Source: VRUE01 sp963716245 (GTDB taxonomy: Bacteria; Actinomycetota; Thermoleophilia; Solirubrobacterales; 70-9). Taken from it: DNA of 64,000 bases. Numbering within the stretch: position 1 is the first letter of the stretch; every line of letters starts with the position of its first letter. The DNA lies in NCBI GenBank assembly GCA_963716245.1, contig OY970300.1, positions 930,001-994,000 on the forward strand, read 5' to 3'. This document shows positions 57,001-64,000 of the stretch, in pieces. The notes beneath the pieces are model-generated. The model searched no databases. It worked only from the letters and a program-made list of their open reading frames with translations, and had not been told where the DNA came from. The position numbers and the translations under genes were made by a program.

Positions 57001-57643
57001 CGCGACCAGCGCGCCCGCGGTCTGGGCGGTGGGCGAGTGCGCCGAGCACCGCGGCATCGTCTACGGGCTCTGGGCGCCGCTCGCCGAGCAGGCGCGGGTC
57101 GCCGGCGCGTCGGTCAGCGGCGACCCCGCCGCGTTCCACCGGCGAGCCGGCGGCCACGAACCTCAAGGTGGCGGGCATCGACCTCTTCGCCGGTGGCGAG
57201 CGACGGCGGCGGCGACGAGCTGCGTCTGGATCGACGGGCGGCGCGGCGTCTACCGCAAGCTGATCCTCGACGGCGAGCGACTGGTCGCGGCGATCCTGCT
57301 CGGCGACGTCGCCGGCGCCCGCGAGCTCTCCGCCCTGCTGCGCAGCGGCGAGGCCGTGCCGGAGCGGCTGCTGGCGCCACCCGGCGCCGCCGCGGAGTCC
57401 CCGGCCGCGGAGCCCGGCGACCTCGTCTGCAGCTGCAACGCGGTCACCCGGGGCGAGATCGAGGCTGCGATCCGCGCCCGCGGCCTGCGCTCGGCGCTCG
57501 CGGTCGGCCGCGAGACGCGCGCCGGCACCGGCTGCGGCTCCTGCGTCGCGGACGTCGAGGCGATCCTGCACGAGCAGGATTCATCGACCCGAAACAGAGA
57601 CGTGACGGACGCGAAACGGTTGCGGTCCAGGATGCCCGCATGA
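54075..57643 (+). pseudogene. nasC: Assimilatory nitrate reductase fused to an FAD/BFD diaphorase, with 8 apparent +1 frame changes
   Basis: The product would be about 1185 residues. The N-terminus has the [4Fe-4S] motif CPYCGVGCG with a fourth Cys in GRTCRK, and the Mo-ligand Cys is in NSRLCMSSAVAGY; the MGD-binding C-domain ends PVVDPTSKQPEL. Without a stop the frame then runs into a NirB-like FAD/NAD domain (LLVVGSGMAALETVEEVL) and a BFD [2Fe-2S] domain (CSCNAVTRGEIEAAI, TGCGSC). Frame changes occur near 55043, 55897, 56655, 56973, 57004, 57139, 57201 and 57222. All are single extra G or C, and restoring each gives perfect family sequence. It is either an error-rich consensus or a decaying gene. 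It should reduce nitrate to nitrite. Confidence 0.85.
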
Positions 57644-60075
57644 GGTCCGGCGGAATCGTCGTGGTCGGCGGCGGCATCGCCGGCCAGTCGCTCTGCGAGG
57701 CGATCCGCGAGCGCGACCGCGAGGTGCCGCTGACGCTGCTCTGCGGCGAGCCGCGCCTGCCCTACGACCGCGTCCGCCTCTCCGAGCTGCTGGTCTCCGG
57801 CGAGGCCCCGGCCGCCCTCGCCGCTGCGCCCCCGGGAGTGGTACGAAGACCGCGAGGTCAAGACGCTGCTCGGTCGCCGGGTCGTCCACCTCGACGCCGG
57901 CCTGCGCCGGCTGACGCTCGAAGACCGGCGAAGAGATCCCCTACGACCGGCTCGTCCTGGCGACCGGCTCGGAGCCGCTGATGCCGCCGCTGCCCGGCCT
58001 CGACCTGCCCGGCGTGCTCCCCTTCCGCGGCCCCGAGCGACTGCGAGGCGATCCGCGCCGCCGCCGCGCGAGGGCGCCGCCCGGGTCGCGGTGATCGGCG
58101 GCGGCCTGCTCGGGCTGGAGGCGGCGTACGGCGTCGCCGCGCAGGGCTGCCCGGTGACCGTCGTCCACCTGATGGACCGCCTGATGGAGCGCCAGCTCGA
58201 CGATTCGGCGGCGGCGCTGCTGCGCCCCGCGATGGAGGAGCTCGGCGTCGAGGTCCTGCTCGAGCGCCAGACCGAGCGCATCCTCGGCGCCGAGCGGGTC
58301 GAGGGGCTGCGCTTCGCGGGCGGCGAGGAGCTCGAGGCCGACCTGGTCGTGATCGGCATCGGCATCCGGCCCCAGGCCTCGCTCGCCGCGCGATGCCGGG
58401 CATCGAGGTCGAACCGCGGCATCGTCGTCGACGACGAGATGCGGACCAGCGCCCCCGTCGGTCTGGGCGGTGGGCGAGTGCGCCGAGCACCGCGGCACGG
58501 TCTACGGGCTCGTCGCGCCGATCCACGAGCAGGCCGCGGCAGCGGCCGAATCGCTGCTCGGCGGCTGCGAGCGCCGCCTACGAGGGCTCGCTGCAGTGGG
58601 CGAAGCTGAAGGTGATGGGGGTCGACCTGGTCTCGATCGGCGCCCCGTCGGGGGCCCAGGAGGCGGTCGCCGCCGACGCTGGCGGCCCCGCCTACCGCAA
58701 GCTCGTCCTCGCCGACGGGCGCGCCGCCGGGGCGATCCTGCTCGGCGACACGCGCGGCAGCGAGGACCTGCTCGACGCGATCTCGCGCCGGCGAGGAGGT
58801 CGCCGACCCGCTGGCCCGTCTCGCCGCCTCGGCGGGGGCGAGTGCCGCCGACCTGCCCGACGACGGCGCAGATCTGCAACTGCAACGGCGTCTGCAAGGG
58901 GGAGATCGTCGCCGCGGTCGGCGAGGGCGGCTGCGCGACGCCGCGCGAGGTGATGGCGAGGACCCGCGCCGGCACCGGCTGCGGCTCCTGCAAGGAGGCC
59001 GTGACCGAGCTGGTCGCGATCGCAGACCGGCGGCGCTCGTCGAGGAGCCGGCCTACCTCTGTCCCTGCCGCTCGCAGACCCGCGAGCAGCTCGCCGCGGC
59101 GATCCGCGAGCGGGGCCTGGAGGCGGTCAGCGAGGTTGCGGACGCCTGCGGCACCGGCCGCGACTGCGGCGCGTGCAAGCCGGCGCTCGCCTACCTGGTC
59201 TCCGAGGTCAACGCCAACCGCCACCGCGAGGAGCGCGCCGCCCGCTTCATCAACGACCGCGTCCACGCCAACATCCAGAACGACGGCACGTTCTCGGTCG
59301 TGCCGCGGATGTACGGCGGGGTGACGACGCCGGACGAGCTGCGGCGGATCGCCGACGCGGCCGAGCGCTACGACGTCCGCATGGTCAAGGTGACCGGCGG
59401 CCAGCGGATCGACCTGCTCGGCGTCCGCAAGGAGGACCTGCCCGGGATCTGGAGCGACATCGGCATGCCCTCAGGCCACGCCTACGCGAAGGCGGTGCGG
59501 ACGGTGAAGACCTGCGTCGGCGAGGACTTCTGCCGCTTCGGGCTCGGCGACTCGATCGCGCTCGGCATCGCGCTCGAGAAGGAGTGGGAGGGCCTCCACA
59601 CGCCGGCCAAGGTGAAGTCCGGCGTCTCCGGCTGCCCGCGCAACTGCGCCGAGGCGACCGTCAAGGACATCGGCATCGTCGCCGTCGAGGGCGGCTGGCA
59701 GATCCGGATCGGCGGCGCCGCCGGCGGCACGGTTCGCGAGGCCGACCTGCTGGCGACGGTCGAGACGCCGGAGGAGGTGATGCGGATCGCCACCGACGTG
59801 CTCCAGTACTACCGCGAGAACGCCGAGTACAAGGAGCGGCTCTACGACTTCGTGCCGCGGGTCGGGCTCGAGGAGATCCGCGCGGCGTGCTCGGGGACCC
59901 GGAGCACGCCGCGCGCTGCTGCGAGCGCTTCCGGATCGCCAAGGCCGCCGTCTCCGACCCCTGGCTGGAGCGGGACGACCCCTACCACCCGCGCCAGTTC
60001 AGCGACCTCGACCCACCCGCAGCCGGCGATCTGGTCGAGGCCCTGGTGGGGCCGCCCGCCGGGGAGGGCCTGTGA
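57640..60075 (+). pseudogene. nirB: Nitrite reductase large subunit NirB with about 13 apparent frame changes
   Basis: The restored product is about 807 residues, near the usual length. Order: FAD/NAD domain (GIVVVGGGIAGQSLCEAI, then VAVIGGGLLGLEAAYG), two BFD [2Fe-2S] domains (CNCNGVCKGEIVAAV; CPCRSQTREQL with CGACKPAL) and the sirohaem/[4Fe-4S] domain with TCVGEDFCRFG and SGCPRNCAEATVKDIG. Extra G/C bases lie near 57834, 57921, 58036, 58070, 58391, 58399, 58415, 58456, 58572, 58792 and 58865. Changes of the opposite sign are near 59030 and 59888. Residues 330-800 are otherwise uninterrupted. It reduces nitrite to ammonia with NAD(P)H. ATG 57640 overlaps the nasC stop. Confidence 0.85.
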
Positions 60076-60401
60076 GTGCCGCAACGCCGGGCGCCGCGAC
60101 GGCCGTCCCCGTCTGCCGCACCGGCGACGTCCCGCTCGGCGAGGGGCGCGCCGTCACCGTGGCCGGCCGGCGCGTCGCCGTCTTCAACGCGCCGAGCGGC
60201 TGGTACGCGCTCGACAACGCCTGCCCGCACATGGGCGGCCCGCTCGCCGACGGGATCCTCGCCGACTCCTGCGTCGCCTGCCCGCTCCACGAGCGCCGCT
60301 ACGACCTGCGCAGCGGCGAGGCCGTCGGGGGCGGCGAGGCGGTCGTCGCCCACGCGGTCGCGGTGCGCGGCGACTTGGTCGAGGTGACGCTGGCGTGCTG
60401 A
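60072..60401 (+). CDS. nirD: Nitrite reductase small subunit NirD, Rieske type
   Basis: 109 residues from GTG 60072, overlapping the nirB stop. CPHMGGPL and CVACPLHERRYDL provide the Cys-His pairs of a Rieske [2Fe-2S] centre; many NirD proteins have lost these. It completes the NADH-dependent nitrite reductase. The frame is intact, unlike its neighbour. Its end overlaps moaA by 7 nt. Confidence 0.9.
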   Translation: MSAATPGAATAVPVCRTGDVPLGEGRAVTVAGRRVAVFNAPSGWYALDNACPHMGGPLADGILADSCVACPLHERRYDLRSGEAVGGGEAVVAHAVAVRGDLVEVTLAC

Positions 60402-61378
60402 GCGACGGCCACGGCCGGCGGATCTCCGACCTGCGGGTCTCGGTGACCGACCGCTGCAACTTCCGCTGCCAGTACTGCATGCCGGCGGAGGGGCTGCCCT
60501 GGCTGGAGCGGGAGGAGATCCTCGGCTTCGAGGAGATCGAGCGGCTGGTGCGGCTCTTCGTCTCGCTCGGCGTCGAGGACGTCCGCCTCACCGGCGGCGA
60601 GCCGCTGGCCCGCCGCGAGCTCCCGCGGCTGGTCGCGCGGCTGGCGCGGATCGAGCGGCTGCGCGACCTCGCCCTGACGACGAACGGCTACCTGCTGGAG
60701 CGCGACGCCGCCGCTCTCGTCGCCGCCGGGATAGGCCGGGTCAACGTCTCGATCGACTCCCTGCAGCGCGACCGCTTCTTCCAGGTCACCCGCCGCGACG
60801 CGCTGCCGCAGGTGCTGCGCGGGCTCGACGCGATCGCAGCCTTCCCGCAGGTCCACCCGGTCAAGGTCAACGCGGTGGCGATGCGCGGCTTCTCCGAGGC
60901 GGAGGCGCTGCGCTTCGCCGAGTTCGCCCGCTCGACCGCCTTCCAGGTGCGCTTCATCGAGTTCATGCCGCTCGACGGCGACCGTGCCTGGCGGCCCGAC
61001 GCGGTGCTGAGCGGCGAGGAGCTGCGCGCGATCGTCGACGCGGTCCACCCGCTCGAAGAGGTGCCACGCGAGCCGTCGGCGACGGCGCGGGTCTTCCGCT
61101 TCCGCGACGGCAGGGGGGAGATCGGCTTCGTCAACCCGGTCTCCGAGCCGTTCTGCGCCGACTGCAACCGGATCAGGCTGACCGCCGACGGCAGGCTGCG
61201 GACCTGCCTCTTCTCGATCGAGGAGACCGACCTGCGCGGGCCGCTGCGGGCCGGCGCCGGCGACGCGGAGCTGGAGGGGCTGATCCGCGAGGCGGTCTGG
61301 CGCAAGGAGCTCAAGCACCGGGTGGGCGAGCCCGGCTTCCGGCCGCCGGCCCGGACGATGAGCGCGATCGGGGGCTGA
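60395..61378 (+). CDS. moaA: GTP 3',8-cyclase MoaA
   Basis: 327 residues from GTG 60395. Radical-SAM motif VTDRCNFRCQYCMP, VRLTGGEPLARREL and NVSIDSL; the second [4Fe-4S] site is EPFCADCNRIRLTADGRLRTCLF. It ends in SAIGG, and the terminal Gly-Gly is needed for activity. It starts molybdenum cofactor synthesis, which the nitrate reductase requires. It overlaps nirD and is followed at once by a transporter gene. Confidence 0.95.
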   Translation: MLSDGHGRRISDLRVSVTDRCNFRCQYCMPAEGLPWLEREEILGFEEIERLVRLFVSLGVEDVRLTGGEPLARRELPRLVARLARIERLRDLALTTNGYLLERDAAALVAAGIGRVNVSIDSLQRDRFFQVTRRDALPQVLRGLDAIAAFPQVHPVKVNAVAMRGFSEAEALRFAEFARSTAFQVRFIEFMPLDGDRAWRPDAVLSGEELRAIVDAVHPLEEVPREPSATARVFRFRDGRGEIGFVNPVSEPFCADCNRIRLTADGRLRTCLFSIEETDLRGPLRAGAGDAELEGLIREAVWRKELKHRVGEPGFRPPARTMSAIGG

Positions 61379-62592
61379 TGGAGCCGGTCGCCGCGAAGAC
61401 CGGCTGGCAGGCGACGCTGCGCGAGCTCTCTGGGGGGTTCGGCGACGTCGGCATGCTCGTCCCGCTGGCGGTCGGGCTGATCGCCGTCAACGGCCTCAAC
61501 GCCACCGCGGTCTTCGGCGGCGTCGGCCTGCTCTACCTCGCCACCGCCCTCTACTTCCGCGTGCCGGTGCCGGTGCAGCCGCTGAAGGCGTTCGCTGCTG
61601 CGGCGCTCGCCCTGCAGCTCGACGCGGCGACGATCGCCGCCGGCGCCCTGACGATGACCGCCGTGATGGCGTCGCTCGCCGCGCTCGGCGTCGCCGACCG
61701 GCTCGCGGCGCGCTTCCCGATCGTGCTCGTCCGCGGCATCCAGGTCAGCGTCGCCCTGCTGCTCGCCAAGGCGGCGCTCGAGCTCGCCGAGAAGGGCAAC
61801 TGGCCCGGGCTGGCGCCGATCGACGCGACGCTCAGCCTGGCGATCGCCGCGGGCGCCTGCGCGCTGCTGCTCGCCTGCGGGCGCAGCGACTGGCTGCCGG
61901 GCAGCCTGCTCGTGCTGGCGGCCGGGGTGGGGATCGGCCTCGCGGCGGGTGGGCTGCCGGCCGGTCTCGACGCCGGCCCGGCGGCGGTCGGGCTCGGCCT
62001 GCCGCAGGGGGCCGACCTGGCGACCGCGCTGAGCGCCCTGCTGCTCGCGCAGCTGCCGCTCACCTTCGGCAACTCGATCGTCGCCACCGCCGACGTCGAG
62101 CGGGCCTACTTCGGTGGCCGGGCGCGTCGCGTCACCCCGAACCGGCTCGCCGCCTCGATCGCCGGCGCCAACCTGCTCGCCGGGCTGACCGGCGGTCTGC
62201 CCGCCTGCCACGGTGCCGGCGGCGTCACCGCCCACTACAAGCTCGGAGCGCGCACGGCGTGGGCGACGGCCGCCGCCGGGGCGACCTTCCTCGCGCTCGC
62301 GATCGGGGCCGGCGCCTCGCTGCCGGCGTTGCTGACGCTGCTCGCCCCGGGTGCCCTTGCCGGGATGCTCCTCTACGTTGCGATCCAGCACGCGTTGCTG
62401 GCCGCCGGCCTGGAGCGCGTCGACGATCGCGTCATCGCCGCCGGGGTCGGCCTCGTAACGCTCTTCAGCGGCAATCTCGGCATCGGCTTCGGTGCGGGCG
62501 TGGCGGTGCTGCTGGCGCGAGCGGCGTTGCGACGGCTCGCGGATCGACCGCCGCTGGCCTGGTCGGGCGGCGGGGCCGGGGCGTCCTCGTGA
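61378..62592 (+). CDS. MOT1-like molybdate/sulfate transporter
   Basis: 404 residues with about ten membrane segments. ELSGGFGDVGMLVPLAVGL, PVPVQPLKA, LPLTFGNSIVATADVE and GGLPACHGAGGVTAHYKLGARTA are the hallmark blocks of the MOT1 (SulP-related) molybdate transporter family. The ATG overlaps the moaA stop. Its place between moaA and mobA supports molybdate uptake over sulfate. Confidence 0.85.
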   Translation: MEPVAAKTGWQATLRELSGGFGDVGMLVPLAVGLIAVNGLNATAVFGGVGLLYLATALYFRVPVPVQPLKAFAAAALALQLDAATIAAGALTMTAVMASLAALGVADRLAARFPIVLVRGIQVSVALLLAKAALELAEKGNWPGLAPIDATLSLAIAAGACALLLACGRSDWLPGSLLVLAAGVGIGLAAGGLPAGLDAGPAAVGLGLPQGADLATALSALLLAQLPLTFGNSIVATADVERAYFGGRARRVTPNRLAASIAGANLLAGLTGGLPACHGAGGVTAHYKLGARTAWATAAAGATFLALAIGAGASLPALLTLLAPGALAGMLLYVAIQHALLAAGLERVDDRVIAAGVGLVTLFSGNLGIGFGAGVAVLLARAALRRLADRPPLAWSGGGAGASS

Positions 62593-62801
62593 CGCGCGAC
62601 GAATGGATCGGCGAGCTGGCGCGACGGCTCGGGGCCGAGCCCCCGAGCGAGGAGGAGATCGAGGCGCTGCTCGAGCTGGCGCGGGTCGCCGCCCACTCCT
62701 CCGAGCGCACCGCGGCGCCGCTTGCCTGCTGGATCGGCGGCCGCTCGGGCGAGTCGCCGGCGCGGCTCAAGGAAGTCGCCGAGGAGATCGGCAGATCGTG
62801 A
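62589..62801 (+). CDS. DUF6457-type small protein of the molybdenum locus
   Basis: 70 residues from GTG 62589, overlapping the transporter stop (GTGA). TRDEWIGELARRLGAEPPSEEEIEALLELARVAAHSSERTAAPLACWIGG is a conserved helical protein found beside molybdenum cofactor genes in actinobacteria. Function unknown. It converges with mobA, 5 nt apart. Confidence 0.75.
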   Translation: MTRDEWIGELARRLGAEPPSEEEIEALLELARVAAHSSERTAAPLACWIGGRSGESPARLKEVAEEIGRS

Positions 62802-62806
62802 TGCGG

Positions 62807-63382
62807 TTAGAGCGCAAGCAACCGCTCGGCCTGCTCCAGGTCCGCGGGCGTGTTGACGTTGAGGCAGAGCAGCGCCGGATCGCCGAAGCGGCGCAGCTCC
62901 GGCTCGCCGAGCAGGCGCGGCGCCAGGCTTCGCAGGACCGCGGTCATCGACTCGCCTGCCGCCAGCGCCGCCTCCAGCGCCGCCAGCGCCGCGGCGTCGT
63001 AACGGGCGAGGAGCGGTTGCGGCCGGCCCTCCGCCTCGACCGCCGCGGACGACGGCTGTGCGGCGAGCCAGCCGATCAGCTCCGCGGTCACGAACGGCAT
63101 GTCGGCCGCGATCGCGATCGCCGGCGCCGGGCGGGCATCGCGCAGCGCGGCGACCAGCCCGCAGAGCGGATGGTCCGGCTCGGCGGGCTCGACCAGGACC
63201 CGGCAGTCGAGCGGCGGCAGCTCGCTGTCTGGCTTGGCGACCACGACCGGCTCCAGGCCGGCGGCGCGGGCGGCGTCCAGCGGATAGGCGATCAGCGGCC
63301 TGCCGCCAAGCTCCAGGCCCGGCTTCGCCGTTCCCATGCGGCTGGAGCGCCCGCCGGCGAGGATCGCGATGATCGGGTCCAC
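62807..63382 (-). CDS. mobA: Molybdenum cofactor guanylyltransferase MobA
   Basis: 191 residues from the GTG at 63382. IIAILAGGRSSRMGTAKPGLELGGRPLIAY is the nucleotide-binding signature, AIAIAADMPFVTAELI the metal-binding Asp block, and NVNTPADLEQAERLL the C-terminus. It attaches GMP to molybdopterin, giving the MGD form that the nitrate reductase uses. The longer open frame is a shadow of moeA. It diverges from moeA by 25 nt. Confidence 0.92.
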   Translation of the reverse strand: MDPIIAILAGGRSSRMGTAKPGLELGGRPLIAYPLDAARAAGLEPVVVAKPDSELPPLDCRVLVEPAEPDHPLCGLVAALRDARPAPAIAIAADMPFVTAELIGWLAAQPSSAAVEAEGRPQPLLARYDAAALAALEAALAAGESMTAVLRSLAPRLLGEPELRRFGDPALLCLNVNTPADLEQAERLLAL

Positions 63383-63407
63383 CGCCCAAGCCTGCCAGGG
63401 GGCGGCG

Positions 63408-64000
63408 GTGCCCGCTGAGCCGATCGAGGTCGAGGCGGCCGGACGCCTGGTCCTGGAGCGGGCCCGTCCGCTCGGCGGCGAGCCCGTGCCGCTCCACGAG
63501 GCGCTAGGCCGGGTCCTGGCGGAGGACGCGATCGCGTCCGAGGCCGTCCCGGCCTTCGACAACTCGGCGATGGACGGCTACGCGATCCGCGCCGCCGACA
63601 GCGCCGGCGCGGGGGTCGGGGCTCCGGCGCTGCTGCGGGTCGCCGGGGAGTCGCGGGCCGGCCATCCGGCGCCCGCCGAGCTCGGCGCCGGCGAGGCGAT
63701 CGCGATCTCGACCGGTGCCCTCGCCCCCGACGGCGCCGACGCGGTGGTGCCGGTGGAGCTGACCGCCGCCCGCAACGGCTCGGTCGAGGTGCGGGCGGAG
63801 GTGGCGCAGGGCGCCAACATCCGCCGCGCCGGCGAGGACGTCGCCGCCGGCGAGCGCGCGCTGGCGGCCGGGACCGCGCTCGGCCCCGCCGAGCTCGGCG
63901 TGCTCGCGGCCGCCGGCAGGCCCGAGGTCCGCTGCGCGCTCCGGCCCCGCGTCTCGGTGCTCGTCACCGGCGACGAGCTGATCGGCCCCGGCGAGCCGCT
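63408..64000 (+). CDS. moeA: Molybdopterin molybdenumtransferase MoeA (cut by the window end)
   Basis: The first 197 codons are present, with no stop before 64000. VLAEDAIASEAVPAFDNSAMDGYAIRAAD is the MoeA N-terminal block, followed by GEAIAISTGALAPDGADAVVPVE and GANIRRAGEDVAAGE, then SVLVTGDELIGPG, the start of the MoCF-binding domain. MoeA inserts molybdate into molybdopterin. The GTG 63408 start follows a CAGGGGG ribosome site and fits the family N-terminus. Confidence 0.93.
   Translation, partial: MPAEPIEVEAAGRLVLERARPLGGEPVPLHEALGRVLAEDAIASEAVPAFDNSAMDGYAIRAADSAGAGVGAPALLRVAGESRAGHPAPAELGAGEAIAISTGALAPDGADAVVPVELTAARNGSVEVRAEVAQGANIRRAGEDVAAGERALAAGTALGPAELGVLAAAGRPEVRCALRPRVSVLVTGDELIGPGEP

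Noticed and set aside
54075..60075. Programmed ribosomal frameshifting as the cause of the frame changes
   Set aside because: About twenty sites without a common slippery sequence or downstream structure make programmed recoding implausible; sequence error or decay is far simpler.
1..64000. CRISPR array, insertion sequence, prophage or rRNA operon
   Set aside because: I saw no regularly spaced direct repeats, transposase or phage genes, or rRNA sequence. The only RNA gene found is tRNA-Gly.

Overview
This is 64 kb of one high-GC chromosome with dense genes, very few mobile features and no rRNA, IS element or CRISPR array. Gene content points to an actinobacterium, probably of the class Thermoleophilia (Solirubrobacterales-like). 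Supporting signs are actinobacterial-type GlnR and Pho sites, many genes with no Shine-Dalgarno but a TAnnnT -10 box 6-10 nt before a GTG/ATG start (leaderless style), cytochrome c maturation system I, and a tRNA-guanine transglycosylase. The taxonomic call is inference; no marker rRNA lies in the window.

Layout. (1) 1-2.3 kb: end of an Rpf/transglycosylase-like gene, an HD-domain protein, a small membrane protein and uppP. (2) 2.4-13.8 kb: a phosphate island with a PhoB/PhoP-type regulator, pstSCAB, phoU, a VapBC pair, ppx, ppk, a DUF47 protein and a PiT transporter; 11-bp-spaced Pho-type repeats lie before the regulator, pstS and ppk. (3) 14.1-18.2 kb: a Tad-like envelope island with two TadE-like pseudopilins, a degenerate MinD/TadZ-like protein and a striking TadG-VanY-SLT fusion, interleaved with two PIN-toxin modules. 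The TadE and fusion genes share a 20-bp upstream element at identical spacing. (4) 18.2-30.9 kb: MaoC-like protein, P-loop kinase, cupredoxin lipoprotein, crotonase, uvrC-rapZ, an ABC-2 exporter where yvcK-whiA would be expected, then gap-pgk-tpiA-gpmI and hsp20. (5) 30.9-38.5 kb: tgt, DUF2442, a PknB-like kinase with a Glu-rich lipoprotein, a phosphoesterase divergent from argS, a BY-kinase-like protein, ccmG-ccmH and tRNA-Gly(CCC). (6) 38.5-43.8 kb: a winged-helix regulator divergent from a ~1000-residue secreted protein with four internal repeats, a glycosyltransferase and an SDR. (7) 43.9-50.3 kb: ccmE-ccmF, secG, an alkB-rubredoxin-tetR alkane operon, a secreted protein, dtd and a zinc ribbon. 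(8) 50.3-64 kb: nitrogen and molybdenum region with GlnR-like regulator, glutamine synthetase, narK, nitrate reductase fused to a diaphorase, nirB, nirD, moaA, a MOT1-like transporter, DUF6457, mobA and moeA (cut by the window end).

The pieces fit into regulons. Phosphate uptake and polyphosphate genes share Pho-type repeats. Nitrate/nitrite assimilation and glutamine synthetase share GAAAC-type GlnR repeats, and the molybdenum cofactor genes follow to supply the nitrate reductase. The most surprising local signal is about 21 single-base frame changes, nearly all +1, confined to the nitrate and nitrite reductase genes (55.0-59.9 kb), while I see none anywhere else in the window. The strongest candidates for something undescribed are the Tad-linked peptidoglycan hydrolase island and the repeat-containing secreted protein with its divergent regulator.
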